Numbered from the stretch's first letter, positions 1-6,145 are shown. The stretch: 7,524 nucleotides of DNA from Chloroflexota bacterium (GCA_003520455.1 DOUV01000419.1:1-7524), one strand, 5' to 3'. Notes: a model not told the origin generated them from the letters alone. Numbers and translations: made by a program.

Positions 1-273
1 GAGCCGACCGCCAACCTCGACCCGCTGACCGAGCGCGACGTCCTGCAAGCGATCAGCGCCGCAATGCCGGGCCGCACCACGCTGCTGATCACCCACCGGC
101 TGGTCGGACTCGAAGCCATGGACGAGATTCTGGTGTTAGAGGCTGGCCGGATCATCGAGCGCGGCACCCACCTCGAGTTGATCGCGAGGGCCGGTCTGTA
201 CCAGCGGTTGTGGCTGCTCCAAAACCGTGCCGATGTGAGTGAGTTTGTATCGATGGCGCGGCAGGCTTTGTGA
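1..273 (+). CDS. ABC exporter ATP-binding/permease subunit, CydC-like (3' end only)
   Basis: This is the C-terminal 90 residues of an ABC transporter nucleotide-binding domain; the start lies before the window. The visible part opens at the Walker B glutamate (EPT), followed by the D-loop (ANLDP, visible residues 4-8) and the H-loop histidine in LLITHR (His32). The stretch THRLVGLEAMDEILVLEAGRI and the later RGTH...GLYQRLW are typical of CydC, the partner of CydD in the heterodimeric exporter of cysteine/glutathione across the cytoplasmic membrane, which supports cytochrome bd assembly. The THRLxGLE wording is what separates it from generic lipid or multidrug exporters, but the membrane domain cannot be seen, so the substrate is inferred. 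A cydD partner would be expected upstream. The gene ends at TGA 271-273 and converges on ssrA. Confidence 0.8.
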   Translation, partial: EPTANLDPLTERDVLQAISAAMPGRTTLLITHRLVGLEAMDEILVLEAGRIIERGTHLELIARAGLYQRLWLLQNRADVSEFVSMARQAL

Positions 274-335
274 ATCGAAGGCAGCAAGATGATCGAGATT
301 CCTGCATTGACCGCGGGCCTGTGGCGCAACGATGC

Positions 336-351
336 CCGGCCTGGCGGCCGG
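336..351 (+). terminator. GC-rich hairpin after the CydC-like gene (possible weak terminator)
   Basis: CCGGCC (336-341) and GGCCGG (346-351) form a perfect 6-bp GC stem with a TGGC loop, 63 nt after the transporter stop codon. Only a short ATTTC follows (356-360), so it is a poor intrinsic terminator. It could be a pause site or chance in GC-rich DNA. Confidence 0.3.
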
Positions 352-370
352 CGCGGATTTCGTCAGACAA

Positions 371-420
371 AACAGTGCCGACCTGGTGCTAAAGCTTGCG
401 CTCGCCGGGTCGGCACTGTT
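371..420 (-). terminator. Probable rho-independent terminator of ssrA
   Basis: AACAGTGCCGACC (371-383) and GGTCGGCACTGTT (408-420) are perfect 13-bp inverted repeats. The stem can extend inward by five further pairs, including two wobbles (384-388 with 403-407). On the minus strand the hairpin starts 9 nt after the mature tmRNA end, and its distal arm runs into TTTTGTCT, a short U-rich tail. On the plus strand the following bases are ATCGAAAG, so the minus direction, ending ssrA, is favoured. The hairpin sits between convergent genes and may also slow readthrough from the transporter gene. Confidence 0.75.
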
Positions 421-428
421 ATCGAAAG

Positions 429-777
429 TGGAGATGGCGGGACTCGAACCCGCGTCCGAAGAGTTAATCGTGAGGCGTCTACACGCTTAGCCTGGTTGGG
501 TTGAGTTTCGCGGTCCAGTCGCCCGACCAGGCAACTCAACCGGCCCGCTATCCGCTCGATCTTAGGCCCACCCCAGCGGCGTCAGATGGGCCGCACGCCG
601 GCTAAAGTGTCACCCGAGATGCGTCCGCCAGCGTAGGACTCATCTGGATGTGACCGCCCTTAGGCGGCCATAGCGAGTTGTGGCTCGCCAGTTATATTTA
701 GGTGCCCGTTTTAGGAGTGTCAGGCGTCTCCGCATGCGACCTCAGGACATCCCTCCCCGTCGAAACCTGTCATCCCC
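429..777 (-). ncRNA. ssrA: Transfer-messenger RNA (tmRNA, SsrA)
   Basis: A standard one-piece tmRNA of 349 nt. The mature 5' end (position 777 going down) begins GGGGATGACAGG and continues into the conserved GGTTTCGACGGG. The 3' end carries the conserved TAAGCGTGTAGA region, then CGGACGCGGGTTCGAGTCCCG (T arm) and CATCTCCA. The seven-base acceptor strands GGGGATG and CATCTCC pair fully, with a G3-U70 wobble, the alanyl-tRNA synthetase identity element. The discriminator A is at 429 and the terminal CCA is not encoded (CTT follows), so it must be added enzymatically. The RNA is charged with alanine, enters stalled ribosomes with SmpB, and switches translation to its internal tag reading frame. 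Promoter, terminator and smpB all flank it on the same strand. Confidence 0.97.
660..689 (-). other. tmRNA proteolysis-tag reading frame, GEPQLAMAA-stop
   Basis: Within the tmRNA, the only frame with a hydrophobic tag ending in Ala-Ala just before a stop reads GGC GAG CCA CAA CTC GCT ATG GCC GCC TAA. The stop is immediately followed by GGGCGG, which can pair with the GCCGCC before it, as tag stops often sit in a helix. The preceding bases AAATATAACT form the A/U-rich resume-site context. The glycine resume codon (687-689) is inferred from this context and from short Gly-Glu tags I recall in Thermomicrobium-type tmRNAs. Alternative frames through the region give no sensible tag. The last residues, AMAA, resemble the usual ALAA recognised by ClpXP-type proteases. 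Confidence 0.8.
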
Positions 778-787
778 GTGCAGGCTT

Positions 788-816
788 ACTATAGCATAGC
801 GGCCGTTCAAAGACAA
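788..816 (-). promoter_or_regulatory. Sigma70-type promoter of ssrA
   Basis: On the minus strand, TTGTCT (-35, 811-816) is followed after exactly 17 nt by TATAGT (-10, 788-793, five of six consensus bases). The -10 ends 10 nt before the mature tmRNA 5' end, so transcription would start about 3-4 nt upstream of it, leaving a tiny leader for RNase P to remove. This indicates that ssrA is transcribed independently of smpB. Confidence 0.75.
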
Positions 817-871
817 ATTTGGTGCTCTCGACATAAGGCGGGATACGGAGGAACGCTTCACGCAGCCCGGC

Positions 872-1342
872 TCACCACTCATCCCGGCCCCGACTCCGGA
901 GGGCGCGCTCGATCTGGCGGGCGGCATCGCGCTCGGCCAGCGTCTGGCGCTTGTCATACAGTTTCTTGCCGCGCGCTACTCCGATTTCGAGCTTGGCCCG
1001 CCCATCCTTCAGGTATAGACGGAGCGGCACAATCGTCAAGCCCTTCTCGGCGACCTTGCCGGCCAGGCGGCCGATTTCATTGCGGTGGAGGAGGAGCTTG
1101 CGCGGCCGCAGCGGGTCGGGGGCCTGGTCGTGGGTGCTGGCGTGGCGGTAGGGCGAGACGTGCATGCCCTGAACCCAGGCCTCCCCATCGCGAATCGCCA
1201 CGTAACTATCACGGAGGTTGACGTTGCCGGCCCGGATCGACTTGATCTCGGTGCCGGTCAGGACGATCCCCGCCTCGTAAGTATCTTCTATAAAGTAGTC
1301 GTGCCGCGCTTTGCGGTTGACGGCGATGACTTTTTCGGCCAT
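872..1342 (-). CDS. smpB: SsrA-binding protein SmpB
   Basis: SmpB binds the tRNA-like domain of tmRNA and delivers it to stalled ribosomes. The 156-residue product has the family's usual length and opens with KVIAVNRKARHDYFIEDTYEAG (about residues 4-25). It continues with the GTEIKSIRAGNVNLRDSY core (30-47) and a basic C-terminal tail with GKKLYDKRQTLAERD (125-139), the part that occupies the mRNA channel. The start is fixed by homology, because the family begins a few residues before this block; there is no clear Shine-Dalgarno sequence before ATG 1342, and the nearest GGAA is about 15 nt away. ssrA follows 94 nt downstream on the same strand, a common arrangement for these partners. A small 6-bp hairpin (1386-1400) lies in the upstream region. 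I see no convincing promoter there. Confidence 0.97.
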   Translation of the reverse strand: MAEKVIAVNRKARHDYFIEDTYEAGIVLTGTEIKSIRAGNVNLRDSYVAIRDGEAWVQGMHVSPYRHASTHDQAPDPLRPRKLLLHRNEIGRLAGKVAEKGLTIVPLRLYLKDGRAKLEIGVARGKKLYDKRQTLAERDAARQIERALRSRGRDEW

Positions 1343-1414
1343 AGCTGAAGATCGGCGTTCCGTGAAGGCTAAGCGTTTATTAGGCGAAGACCCTGTCTTC
1401 AGTGAGTGGCATGA

Positions 1415-1502
1415 ATTTCACGAACGCTCATATGGAACATGTGTAGCGTGTGCGAGCGCGTCGCGCTCGCACACGCTACACCAATATGAGCGATTTCACG
1501 AA
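1415..1502. repeat. Nested palindrome bounded by 10-bp direct repeats (possible miniature mobile element)
   Basis: From outside in: direct repeat ATTTCACGAA (1415-1424 and 1493-1502), then inverted repeat CGCTCATAT / ATATGAGCG (1425-1433 and 1484-1492), then unpaired GGAACAT and CA, then a perfect 20-bp inverted repeat around one central T (1441-1481; arms begin GTGTAGCGTG and end CACGCTACAC). The direct repeats abut the outer inverted repeats directly, which is how a target-site duplication flanks a terminal-inverted-repeat element; the element would be 68 bp and has no coding capacity. Alternatively it is a strong RNA/DNA hairpin that insulates the peptidase operon from smpB, although there is no U-tract on either side. 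Confidence 0.55.
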
Positions 1503-1528
1503 TCAAGATGACTGAAACGGCTCAATTC

Positions 1529-1591
1529 GTGTTCACGTGTGGAATTTGTGGCCGAACGGCTTTGACTGCAGCGGCGGTATTCCCTGAACAC
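1529..1591 (-). other. Long imperfect stem-loop just after the peptidase stop codon
   Basis: GTGTTCA (1529-1535) pairs with TGAACAC (1585-1591), and inside that GGAAT (1541-1545) pairs with ATTCC (1579-1583), with unequal bulges between and a 33-nt loop. The stem begins directly after the TAA of the downstream S41 gene on the minus strand. There is no U-run, so it is better seen as a possible 3'-end RNA structure than as a terminator. Confidence 0.25.
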
Positions 1592-2845
1592 TTAGTGGTC
1601 TTTTTCCGCGAAGAAGCTGATCGCCCGGTCGAGTTGCGGATCGCGGCCTGCCTTCAGATCGGCTGGCGTGCGCTCGACGACGATCTCGGGTTCGATTCCT
1701 ACCTCGTGAATAGCGCGGCCTTTGGGTGTAAACCAATGGGCCACTGTAACCCGAAGGCTCGAACCATCACTGAGCTGGTTGGTAATCTGGACGCTGCCCT
1801 TCCCGAACGTCTTGGTCCCGATGAGCGTTCCCCGCCCGGTGTCCTGGACCGCCCCGGCCAGAATCTCACTGGCGCTGGCACTGCCCTCGTTGACCAGGAC
1901 CACGAGCGGGATATCGAGCGCCAGGCCGCCGGGCTCAGCCCGATGAATCTGATCGCGGCCGCTCGACCCCTTCTCGGTGAGGATGGTACCATCACCGATG
2001 AATTGACTGCTCACCTCAACCGCGCTACTGAGATAACCACCCGGGTTGTTGCGCAGGTCAAGAATCAGACCGTTCACGTCCTGGGCCTTCAACTCGCTGA
2101 GCGCCTTCTTGACCTCTTCCGGCGCCCGCGCACCGAAATCGTTGAGCTTGAGGTAGCCGAGCGGCTTGCCATCCTCTCCCTGGATCACGCGAGACTCGAC
2201 GACCGGCACCAGGATGCGATCACGTACGATGTCAAATTCGAGAAGCCCGCTGGCTCCCTCGCGGCGCACCGTCAGGTGGATGTTGGTCCCGCGCGGGCCA
2301 CGAATCAGGCTGATGGCCTCTATCAGGCTTTTGCCCTTGAGAGGCGTATCGTTGACTCGCAGAACGATGTCCCCGCTGACGAGTCCGGCGTGTTCGGCCG
2401 GGCTTTTCGGCAGGGTCGCCACGATCATCAGTTCGTCGTTCTCCATCCGCACGGTGGCGCCGATCCCGTCGAACTCACCTTGGAGGTCCTCGTCCAGCAG
2501 GCGAGCCTGTTCCGGGTCCACGAAGGCGGTGTGCTGATCGTTGGTCGCGGCCACGACACCGCGAATCGCGGCGTAGGTGAGATCGCGGGCGCCAGGAATC
2601 CGGCCGTAGAAGTGCTGCTGCAGGAGCGTGACGGCTTCCCACAGGACCTTCAGGTCGATGCCGTCGCGAGTCGTCGCGGCAGCGGATGGTCCGGTGCCGG
2701 CCACCGTGGGGCTGGCAGCGGTCTGCGCTCTCACTGTGCTCTGAACGAATCCGCTGGCGCCCCAGCCGGCCATGAAAGCCGGCACGGTGAGCAGCACTGT
2801 CACGAGCACTGTCACGAGCCAGCCGGTGAGTCGTCTCGCGTTCAT
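1592..2845 (-). CDS. S41 family C-terminal processing peptidase, second gene of tandem pair
   Basis: A 417-residue serine protease of the CtpA/Prc type, probably anchored outside the cytoplasmic membrane. Residues 7-30 are a hydrophobic signal/anchor segment after a basic MNARR start. A PDZ domain covers about 118-200 (GEFDGIGATV ... SPAEHAGLVSGDIVLRVNDTPL). The S41 core has LILDLRNNPGG (260-270) and VNEGSASASEILAGA. The Ser-Lys-Gln catalytic set falls at Ser324, Lys349 (TFGKG) and Gln353; the 25-residue Ser-Lys spacing matches the family. These enzymes cleave proteins from exposed C-termini. ATG 2845 lies 12 nt after the stop of the upstream paralogue, with only a weak GGCGGG before it, so translational coupling is likely. 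The proteins are clearly paralogous but diverged outside the active-site block. Confidence 0.95.
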   Translation of the reverse strand: MNARRLTGWLVTVLVTVLLTVPAFMAGWGASGFVQSTVRAQTAASPTVAGTGPSAAATTRDGIDLKVLWEAVTLLQQHFYGRIPGARDLTYAAIRGVVAATNDQHTAFVDPEQARLLDEDLQGEFDGIGATVRMENDELMIVATLPKSPAEHAGLVSGDIVLRVNDTPLKGKSLIEAISLIRGPRGTNIHLTVRREGASGLLEFDIVRDRILVPVVESRVIQGEDGKPLGYLKLNDFGARAPEEVKKALSELKAQDVNGLILDLRNNPGGYLSSAVEVSSQFIGDGTILTEKGSSGRDQIHRAEPGGLALDIPLVVLVNEGSASASEILAGAVQDTGRGTLIGTKTFGKGSVQITNQLSDGSSLRVTVAHWFTPKGRAIHEVGIEPEIVVERTPADLKAGRDPQLDRAISFFAEKDH

Positions 2846-2857
2846 ACTTTGGCCCGC

Positions 2858-4081
2858 CTACTGCCCATTCTGAATCAGGTCGAGCGCGCGCTCGACCTGT
2901 GGGTCGCGTCCAGCCTGGCGGTCGTCATCGCTGATATCCACCCAGACATCAGGGGCCAGCCCTTGCTGGCTCAAGTCTGTCCCGTTGGGGGTCAACCAGT
3001 GGGCGATGGTGACATGCAGGCTCGATCCGTCGCTGAGCGTGAACGGAATCTGAACGGTCCCCTTCCCAAACGTCTGATGGCCGACGAGTTTGGCGCGTCC
3101 GTGATCCTGGAGCGCGCCCGCCACGATCTCGCTGGCACTGGCACTGCCCTCGTTCACCAGGACCACGAGCGGGATATCGAGCGCCAGGCCGCCGGGTTGG
3201 ACAGCAAGTTCCTGGCGCGAGCCATCCTTCGACTGCTGGTAGGCGACAATGCCACTATCCAGGAACTGACTCGCCGTGACAATGGCCGAATCGAGCAGGC
3301 CGCCGGGATTATTGCGTAGATCGAGGATGAGTTTGGTGGCCCCCTTGGCTTTGAGATCGCCGATGGCTTTATCCAATTCCTCGGGAGTCCGGGCGCTGAA
3401 AAAGCGCATCCGGATGTACCCGATGGTGGTGTCCTTGATGATGCTGTGGTCGACCGTCGGGTCGGGGATCTTCTCGCGGGTCAGTGTAACGGTGAAGGTG
3501 TTCTCCTGGCCTGGCCGCTGGATTTCCAGGGTGACCTCGGTCCCTACCGGGCCGCGGATCAGGTTGACCGCATCATCTTGCGAGAGGCCGGTGATTTCCT
3601 TTCCGTCCACCTTCAGGATGATGTCGTCCGCACGCAGGTCAGCGCGGGCGGCAGGGGTATCATCGATGGGTGAGACGATGATGAGTTGGCCTTGCTCATT
3701 GGTTGCCACGAAGGCACCGATCCCACCGAACTCGCCCGAGAATTCCTCCTTCTCGCGCTGGTGCTGGACCGGCTCAACCAGCACCGTGTTCGGATCGCCC
3801 AAGGTGCTGAGGATACCGCGAATGGCTGCGTACGTGACTGCCTGACCCTGGGGAAGGTCCCCGTAGAACTCTCTCTTGAGGAGATCCCACGCTTCCCAGA
3901 AGACCCCGAAATTTGCCGGCGGTACAGCCTGGGTGACTGTGTCGGTGGTGTTGAGCGCGGCGCTCGCGGGTACGGCTCGGATCGAGTAGTAACTATTCGT
4001 AGCGAAGCCGGCGGCGAAGGCTATCACAATCATCGTCGCCGTAAGCACGGCCATCATACACCCGTTGGCAACGCTTCGCAT
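2858..4081 (-). CDS. S41 family C-terminal processing peptidase, first gene of tandem pair
   Basis: With the start at ATG 4081 this encodes 407 residues, matching its neighbour. An open frame continues back to 4258, but the extra 59 codons contain the promoter (4143-4171), and AAGGA lies 7 nt before ATG 4081, so the short form is chosen. Residues 8-27 form the membrane signal/anchor. The PDZ domain spans about 115-195 (GEFGGIGAFV ... ARADLRADDIILKVDGKEI). The S41 core has LILDLRNNPGG (251-261), with predicted catalytic Ser315 in GSASASE, Lys340 in TFGKG and Gln344. It is expected to cleave extracytoplasmic proteins at or near the C-terminus; the substrate is unknown. It heads a two-gene operon with the peptidase at 1592-2845. 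Confidence 0.95.
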   Translation of the reverse strand: MRSVANGCMMAVLTATMIVIAFAAGFATNSYYSIRAVPASAALNTTDTVTQAVPPANFGVFWEAWDLLKREFYGDLPQGQAVTYAAIRGILSTLGDPNTVLVEPVQHQREKEEFSGEFGGIGAFVATNEQGQLIIVSPIDDTPAARADLRADDIILKVDGKEITGLSQDDAVNLIRGPVGTEVTLEIQRPGQENTFTVTLTREKIPDPTVDHSIIKDTTIGYIRMRFFSARTPEELDKAIGDLKAKGATKLILDLRNNPGGLLDSAIVTASQFLDSGIVAYQQSKDGSRQELAVQPGGLALDIPLVVLVNEGSASASEIVAGALQDHGRAKLVGHQTFGKGTVQIPFTLSDGSSLHVTIAHWLTPNGTDLSQQGLAPDVWVDISDDDRQAGRDPQVERALDLIQNGQ

Positions 4082-4112
4082 GCCTGTTTCCTTCACCCTT
4101 TGAGAACAAAGC

Positions 4113-4130
4113 GGCGCGAACCCTCGCGCC
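4113..4130 (-). promoter_or_regulatory. Leader hairpin in the 5' UTR of the peptidase operon
   Basis: A perfect 7-bp stem, GGCGCGA / TCGCGCC on the minus strand, with a 4-nt loop. It would begin about 6 nt after the predicted transcription start and end 31 nt before the start codon, leaving the AAGGA ribosome-binding site free. Such 5'-end hairpins often protect mRNA from decay; that role is inferred here. Confidence 0.45.
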
Positions 4131-4142
4131 TGGAGAAATCGA

Positions 4143-4171
4143 ATTATAGCGACCGCGCGGTGGACGAGCAA
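4143..4171 (-). promoter_or_regulatory. Promoter of the tandem S41 peptidase operon
   Basis: Minus-strand TTGCTC (-35, 4166-4171), a 17-nt spacer, and a perfect TATAAT (-10, 4143-4148). Transcription would begin near 4136, giving a 5' UTR of about 55 nt before ATG 4081. The weak -35 suggests moderate strength or help from an activator. Confidence 0.7.
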
Positions 4172-4298
4172 ATGGGTCTGCCGAGAGGCGCGGCGGCGGT
4201 TCACTGTTTGTCCGGCTGCTGACGACCCCGCGGCGTCGCGCGCGATGGCCATTGGCACGTGACCTTTTTTGAGTAGACCTGCTCGACGTGCGAGACTC

Positions 4299-4328
4299 TT
4301 GACAGCGATCCTTCTCGTCGGATATAGT
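4299..4328 (+). promoter_or_regulatory. Sigma70-type promoter reading toward the oxidoreductase genes
   Basis: A perfect TTGACA (4299-4304), an 18-nt spacer, and TATAGT (4323-4328, five of six consensus bases). The predicted start is near 4335. Direct repeats GATATT at 4338-4343 and 4348-4353, exactly 10 bp apart, overlap or follow the start site and could be an operator. The next gene on this strand starts at 4685, so the leader would be about 350 nt. Confidence 0.7.
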
Positions 4329-4334
4329 ACGTCA

Positions 4335-4684
4335 TCAGATATTGGATGATATTACGGTTTTTCACTTCCCTTTGGATCCTGGTCTAATTCCGGGATCAAG
4401 GGGTAGGATGAATCTTCCCGTCGCTGCAACTCTTTTCTAACCATCACACCGAGCAGGTGTTGCGCGGCGAACAGCCGCCGTTTCTGGTGAACCCTCAAAT
4501 CTGGCCTCCTGATCAAAAGCCGTAACAGGAACTCGCGAAGATGGCCCGGAAACCACTTCAGACATGAAAGTTCTCGAGCGGGACCATGTTCGAGCTCAAG
4601 GACCTCCTCCTCGACCTCGTTGCCGCAGATTCACTTGACGTGGCACACAAGGGCGACGATCCTGGCAACGAAGGAGTTTGCGTC
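4335..4684 (+). other. Long untranslated leader before the first oxidoreductase gene
   Basis: No credible gene is seen in this stretch. It contains a GATCCTGG / CCGGGATC stem (4375-4382 with 4390-4397, one G-T wobble, 7-nt loop), then two short adjacent hairpin candidates, ACACC-gagca-GGTGT and GCGGC-gaaca-GCCGC (about 4446-4475). I do not recognise a known riboswitch core. Very short ATG frames occur, for example ten codons from 4408, but none has a properly spaced ribosome-binding site. An open frame in the oxidoreductase phase starts at ATG 4586. The extra 33 residues precede the normal family start and lie before a strong Shine-Dalgarno sequence, so they are treated as untranslated. Confidence 0.4.
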
Positions 4685-5863
4685 ATGGTACGGACGGTAG
4701 GGATAGGCGTGATCGGCATGGGTTGGATGGGTATGCTTCACAGCCGCTCATACCGGCAGGTTATCGAGCGCTTTCCGGACAGCGCCATTCAGCCGCGGCT
4801 GGTCATCTGCGCCGACGATGTGACGGCACGGGCGCGCGAAGCACAAGAACGCCTCGGCTTCGAGCGCTGGACGACCGACTGGAGGCAGGTTCTCGCCGAT
4901 CCCGACGTTGAAGTTGTCAATATCACCACTCCGAATAACCTTCATCTTGAGATCGCATCGGCGGCGGCGGCAGCCGGCAAGCATATCTTTTGCGAGAAAC
5001 CGGTCGGCCGGGGTCCGCAGGAAACGGCCGAGATCGAGCGCGCGGCGCGCCAGGCCGGGGTCTTCACCGGTGTGGGCTACAACTACCGTTGGGCGCCGCT
5101 CGTGCAGTACGCCCGCCAACTGGTCCAGGCGGGGCAACTCGGGACGCTGACCCACTATCGGGGCCGCTTCTTCTCGAGCTATGGCAGCAATCCTCACTCG
5201 GTGCTGTCGTGGCGCTTCCAGCGCGAGGTTGCCGGCTTGGGGACCCTGGCCGACCTGATGTCGCACGTGATCGACATGGCCCACATGATCGCCGGGCCGA
5301 TCAGGCGTGTGGTTGGGAACCGGGAGACGTTCATCCCCCAGCGCCCGCTCGCCATGCCCGGCATCGGGACCCATTTCACCCTCCGCACGGATGGCCCAAT
5401 GGACGAGGTCACCAACGAAGACTACGTCGGGGCCCTGGTCCAGTTTGCCAACGGGGTGCAGGGAACGCTGGAGGCCTGCCGGGTGATCAAAGGCCTCGAC
5501 TGCCAGATGGCCTTCGAGGTGCATGGGACGAGGGGGGCGCTACGCTGGGACTTCGAGCGCATGAACGAGCTCGATCTGTACCTTGCCGGCGCGGAGCCGG
5601 GCCGTGAGGGCTTCACCCGGATCATGAGTGGTCCATCCCACCCGTTCCACGCCAACTTCAACCCCGGTCCGGGCATCGGTCTCGGCTACGATGATCTCAA
5701 GACCATCGAGGCTCACCAGTTCTTGCAGTCAATCGTGAGCAGAGAACAGGGGGAACCAGGCTTTCGTGAGGCTGTCGCCGTCGCGCGCGTGCAGGCTGCG
5801 GTCCAATGCTCGTGGGAAACGGACGGGTGGGTCGATGTCTCAAGCGTGTCGCTTGAGGCATGA
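4685..5863 (+). CDS. Gfo/Idh/MocA family NAD(P)-dependent oxidoreductase
   Basis: A 392-residue cytoplasmic sugar or polyol dehydrogenase. The N-terminal Rossmann domain starts directly ([13 protein letters not shown], GxGxxG around residues 9-16). The EKP motif is at 104-106 with the conserved Lys105, and the catalytic-domain motif [17 protein letters not shown] supplies Asp190, His194 and Asp197. The combination of SVLSWRFQ (172-179) and GPSHPF ... [17 protein letters not shown] (316-346) recalls levoglucosan/anhydrosugar dehydrogenase-like members, but the substrate remains uncertain. ATG 4685 was chosen because AAGGAG (4671-4676) lies 8 nt before it and the family begins just ahead of the GxGxxG loop. 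It is followed at 282 nt by a second, different member of the same superfamily, suggesting one sugar-oxidation cluster. An 8-bp hairpin overlaps its last codons. Confidence 0.93.
   Translation: MVRTVGIGVIGMGWMGMLHSRSYRQVIERFPDSAIQPRLVICADDVTARAREAQERLGFERWTTDWRQVLADPDVEVVNITTPNNLHLEIASAAAAAGKHIFCEKPVGRGPQETAEIERAARQAGVFTGVGYNYRWAPLVQYARQLVQAGQLGTLTHYRGRFFSSYGSNPHSVLSWRFQREVAGLGTLADLMSHVIDMAHMIAGPIRRVVGNRETFIPQRPLAMPGIGTHFTLRTDGPMDEVTNEDYVGALVQFANGVQGTLEACRVIKGLDCQMAFEVHGTRGALRWDFERMNELDLYLAGAEPGREGFTRIMSGPSHPFHANFNPGPGIGLGYDDLKTIEAHQFLQSIVSREQGEPGFREAVAVARVQAAVQCSWETDGWVDVSSVSLEA
5839..5857 (+). other. Hairpin at the 3' end of the first oxidoreductase gene
   Basis: CTCAAGCG (5839-5846) and CGCTTGAG (5850-5857) are perfect 8-bp arms around TGT, ending three bases before the TGA. 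There is no U-tract, so it is not a standard terminator. It could stabilise the upstream mRNA or mark the boundary between the two oxidoreductase genes. Confidence 0.4.
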
Positions 5864-5890
5864 CGGTGGGCGGCGTCCAGGACCGTGAAG

Positions 5891-6016
5891 ATGGACTTTC
5901 GGTCAGACGGCTTCGCGGTACCGACGGCTGTGGCTCTCAGCGCCATCGACGCCGACGGCGCGATCGGCGGTCTGATCGCACGGACCGGGTCGGACGGTTT
6001 CCTGGCCCGAGCATGA
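5891..6016 (+). CDS. Possible 41-residue small protein, unrecognised
   Basis: An open frame in the same phase as the preceding gene, starting at ATG 5891 with AGGA (5879-5882) 8 nt upstream and ending at TGA 6016. The product begins MDFRSDGFAVPTAVALSAID and has a mildly hydrophobic, Ala/Gly/Asp-rich middle (AVALSAIDADGAIGGLIA). Codon third positions are mostly G or C, like the neighbours, which is compatible with coding but also with chance in this base composition. I recognise no domain. It may instead be the eroded remnant of a longer gene or simply spacer. Confidence 0.25.
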   Translation: MDFRSDGFAVPTAVALSAIDADGAIGGLIARTGSDGFLARA

Positions 6017-6145
6017 ATCACTCAACTTTGACGTGACTCCTTCGGAACCCCCAATTCGGTACGTGGAACGCGAACGCACTACGCGGCGCGTCACGTTTTC
6101 CGTGGCGACCGGAACGGACACTCGAGAAAAGAGGACCTCCCAGTT

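Noticed and set aside
1441..1481. CRISPR repeat or intrinsic terminator
   Set aside because: There is only one palindrome, no repeated spacer pattern, and no U-tract on either strand.
1508..3319. A 603-codon open frame on the plus strand opposite the peptidase genes
   Set aside because: It lies antisense to both S41 genes, and its repeated phrases (such as DQDHERDIERQAAGL) are just the reverse reading of the duplicated active-site block. There is no recognisable domain. GC-rich genes commonly leave such shadows.
4586..4684. N-terminal extension of the first oxidoreductase from ATG 4586
   Set aside because: The family starts immediately before the GxGxxG loop, and AAGGAG sits 8 nt before ATG 4685, so the extra 33 residues are unlikely to be translated.
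4748..5524. A 258-codon minus-strand open frame
   Set aside because: It is entirely opposite the Gfo/Idh/MocA gene, which has clear motifs, and its His/Arg/Pro-rich product resembles no family.
6028..6056. TTGACG as a -35 element for the iolG-like gene
   Set aside because: At a 17-nt spacing the -10 would be CCAATT, with no TATAAT-like sequence nearby, so no promoter is claimed.
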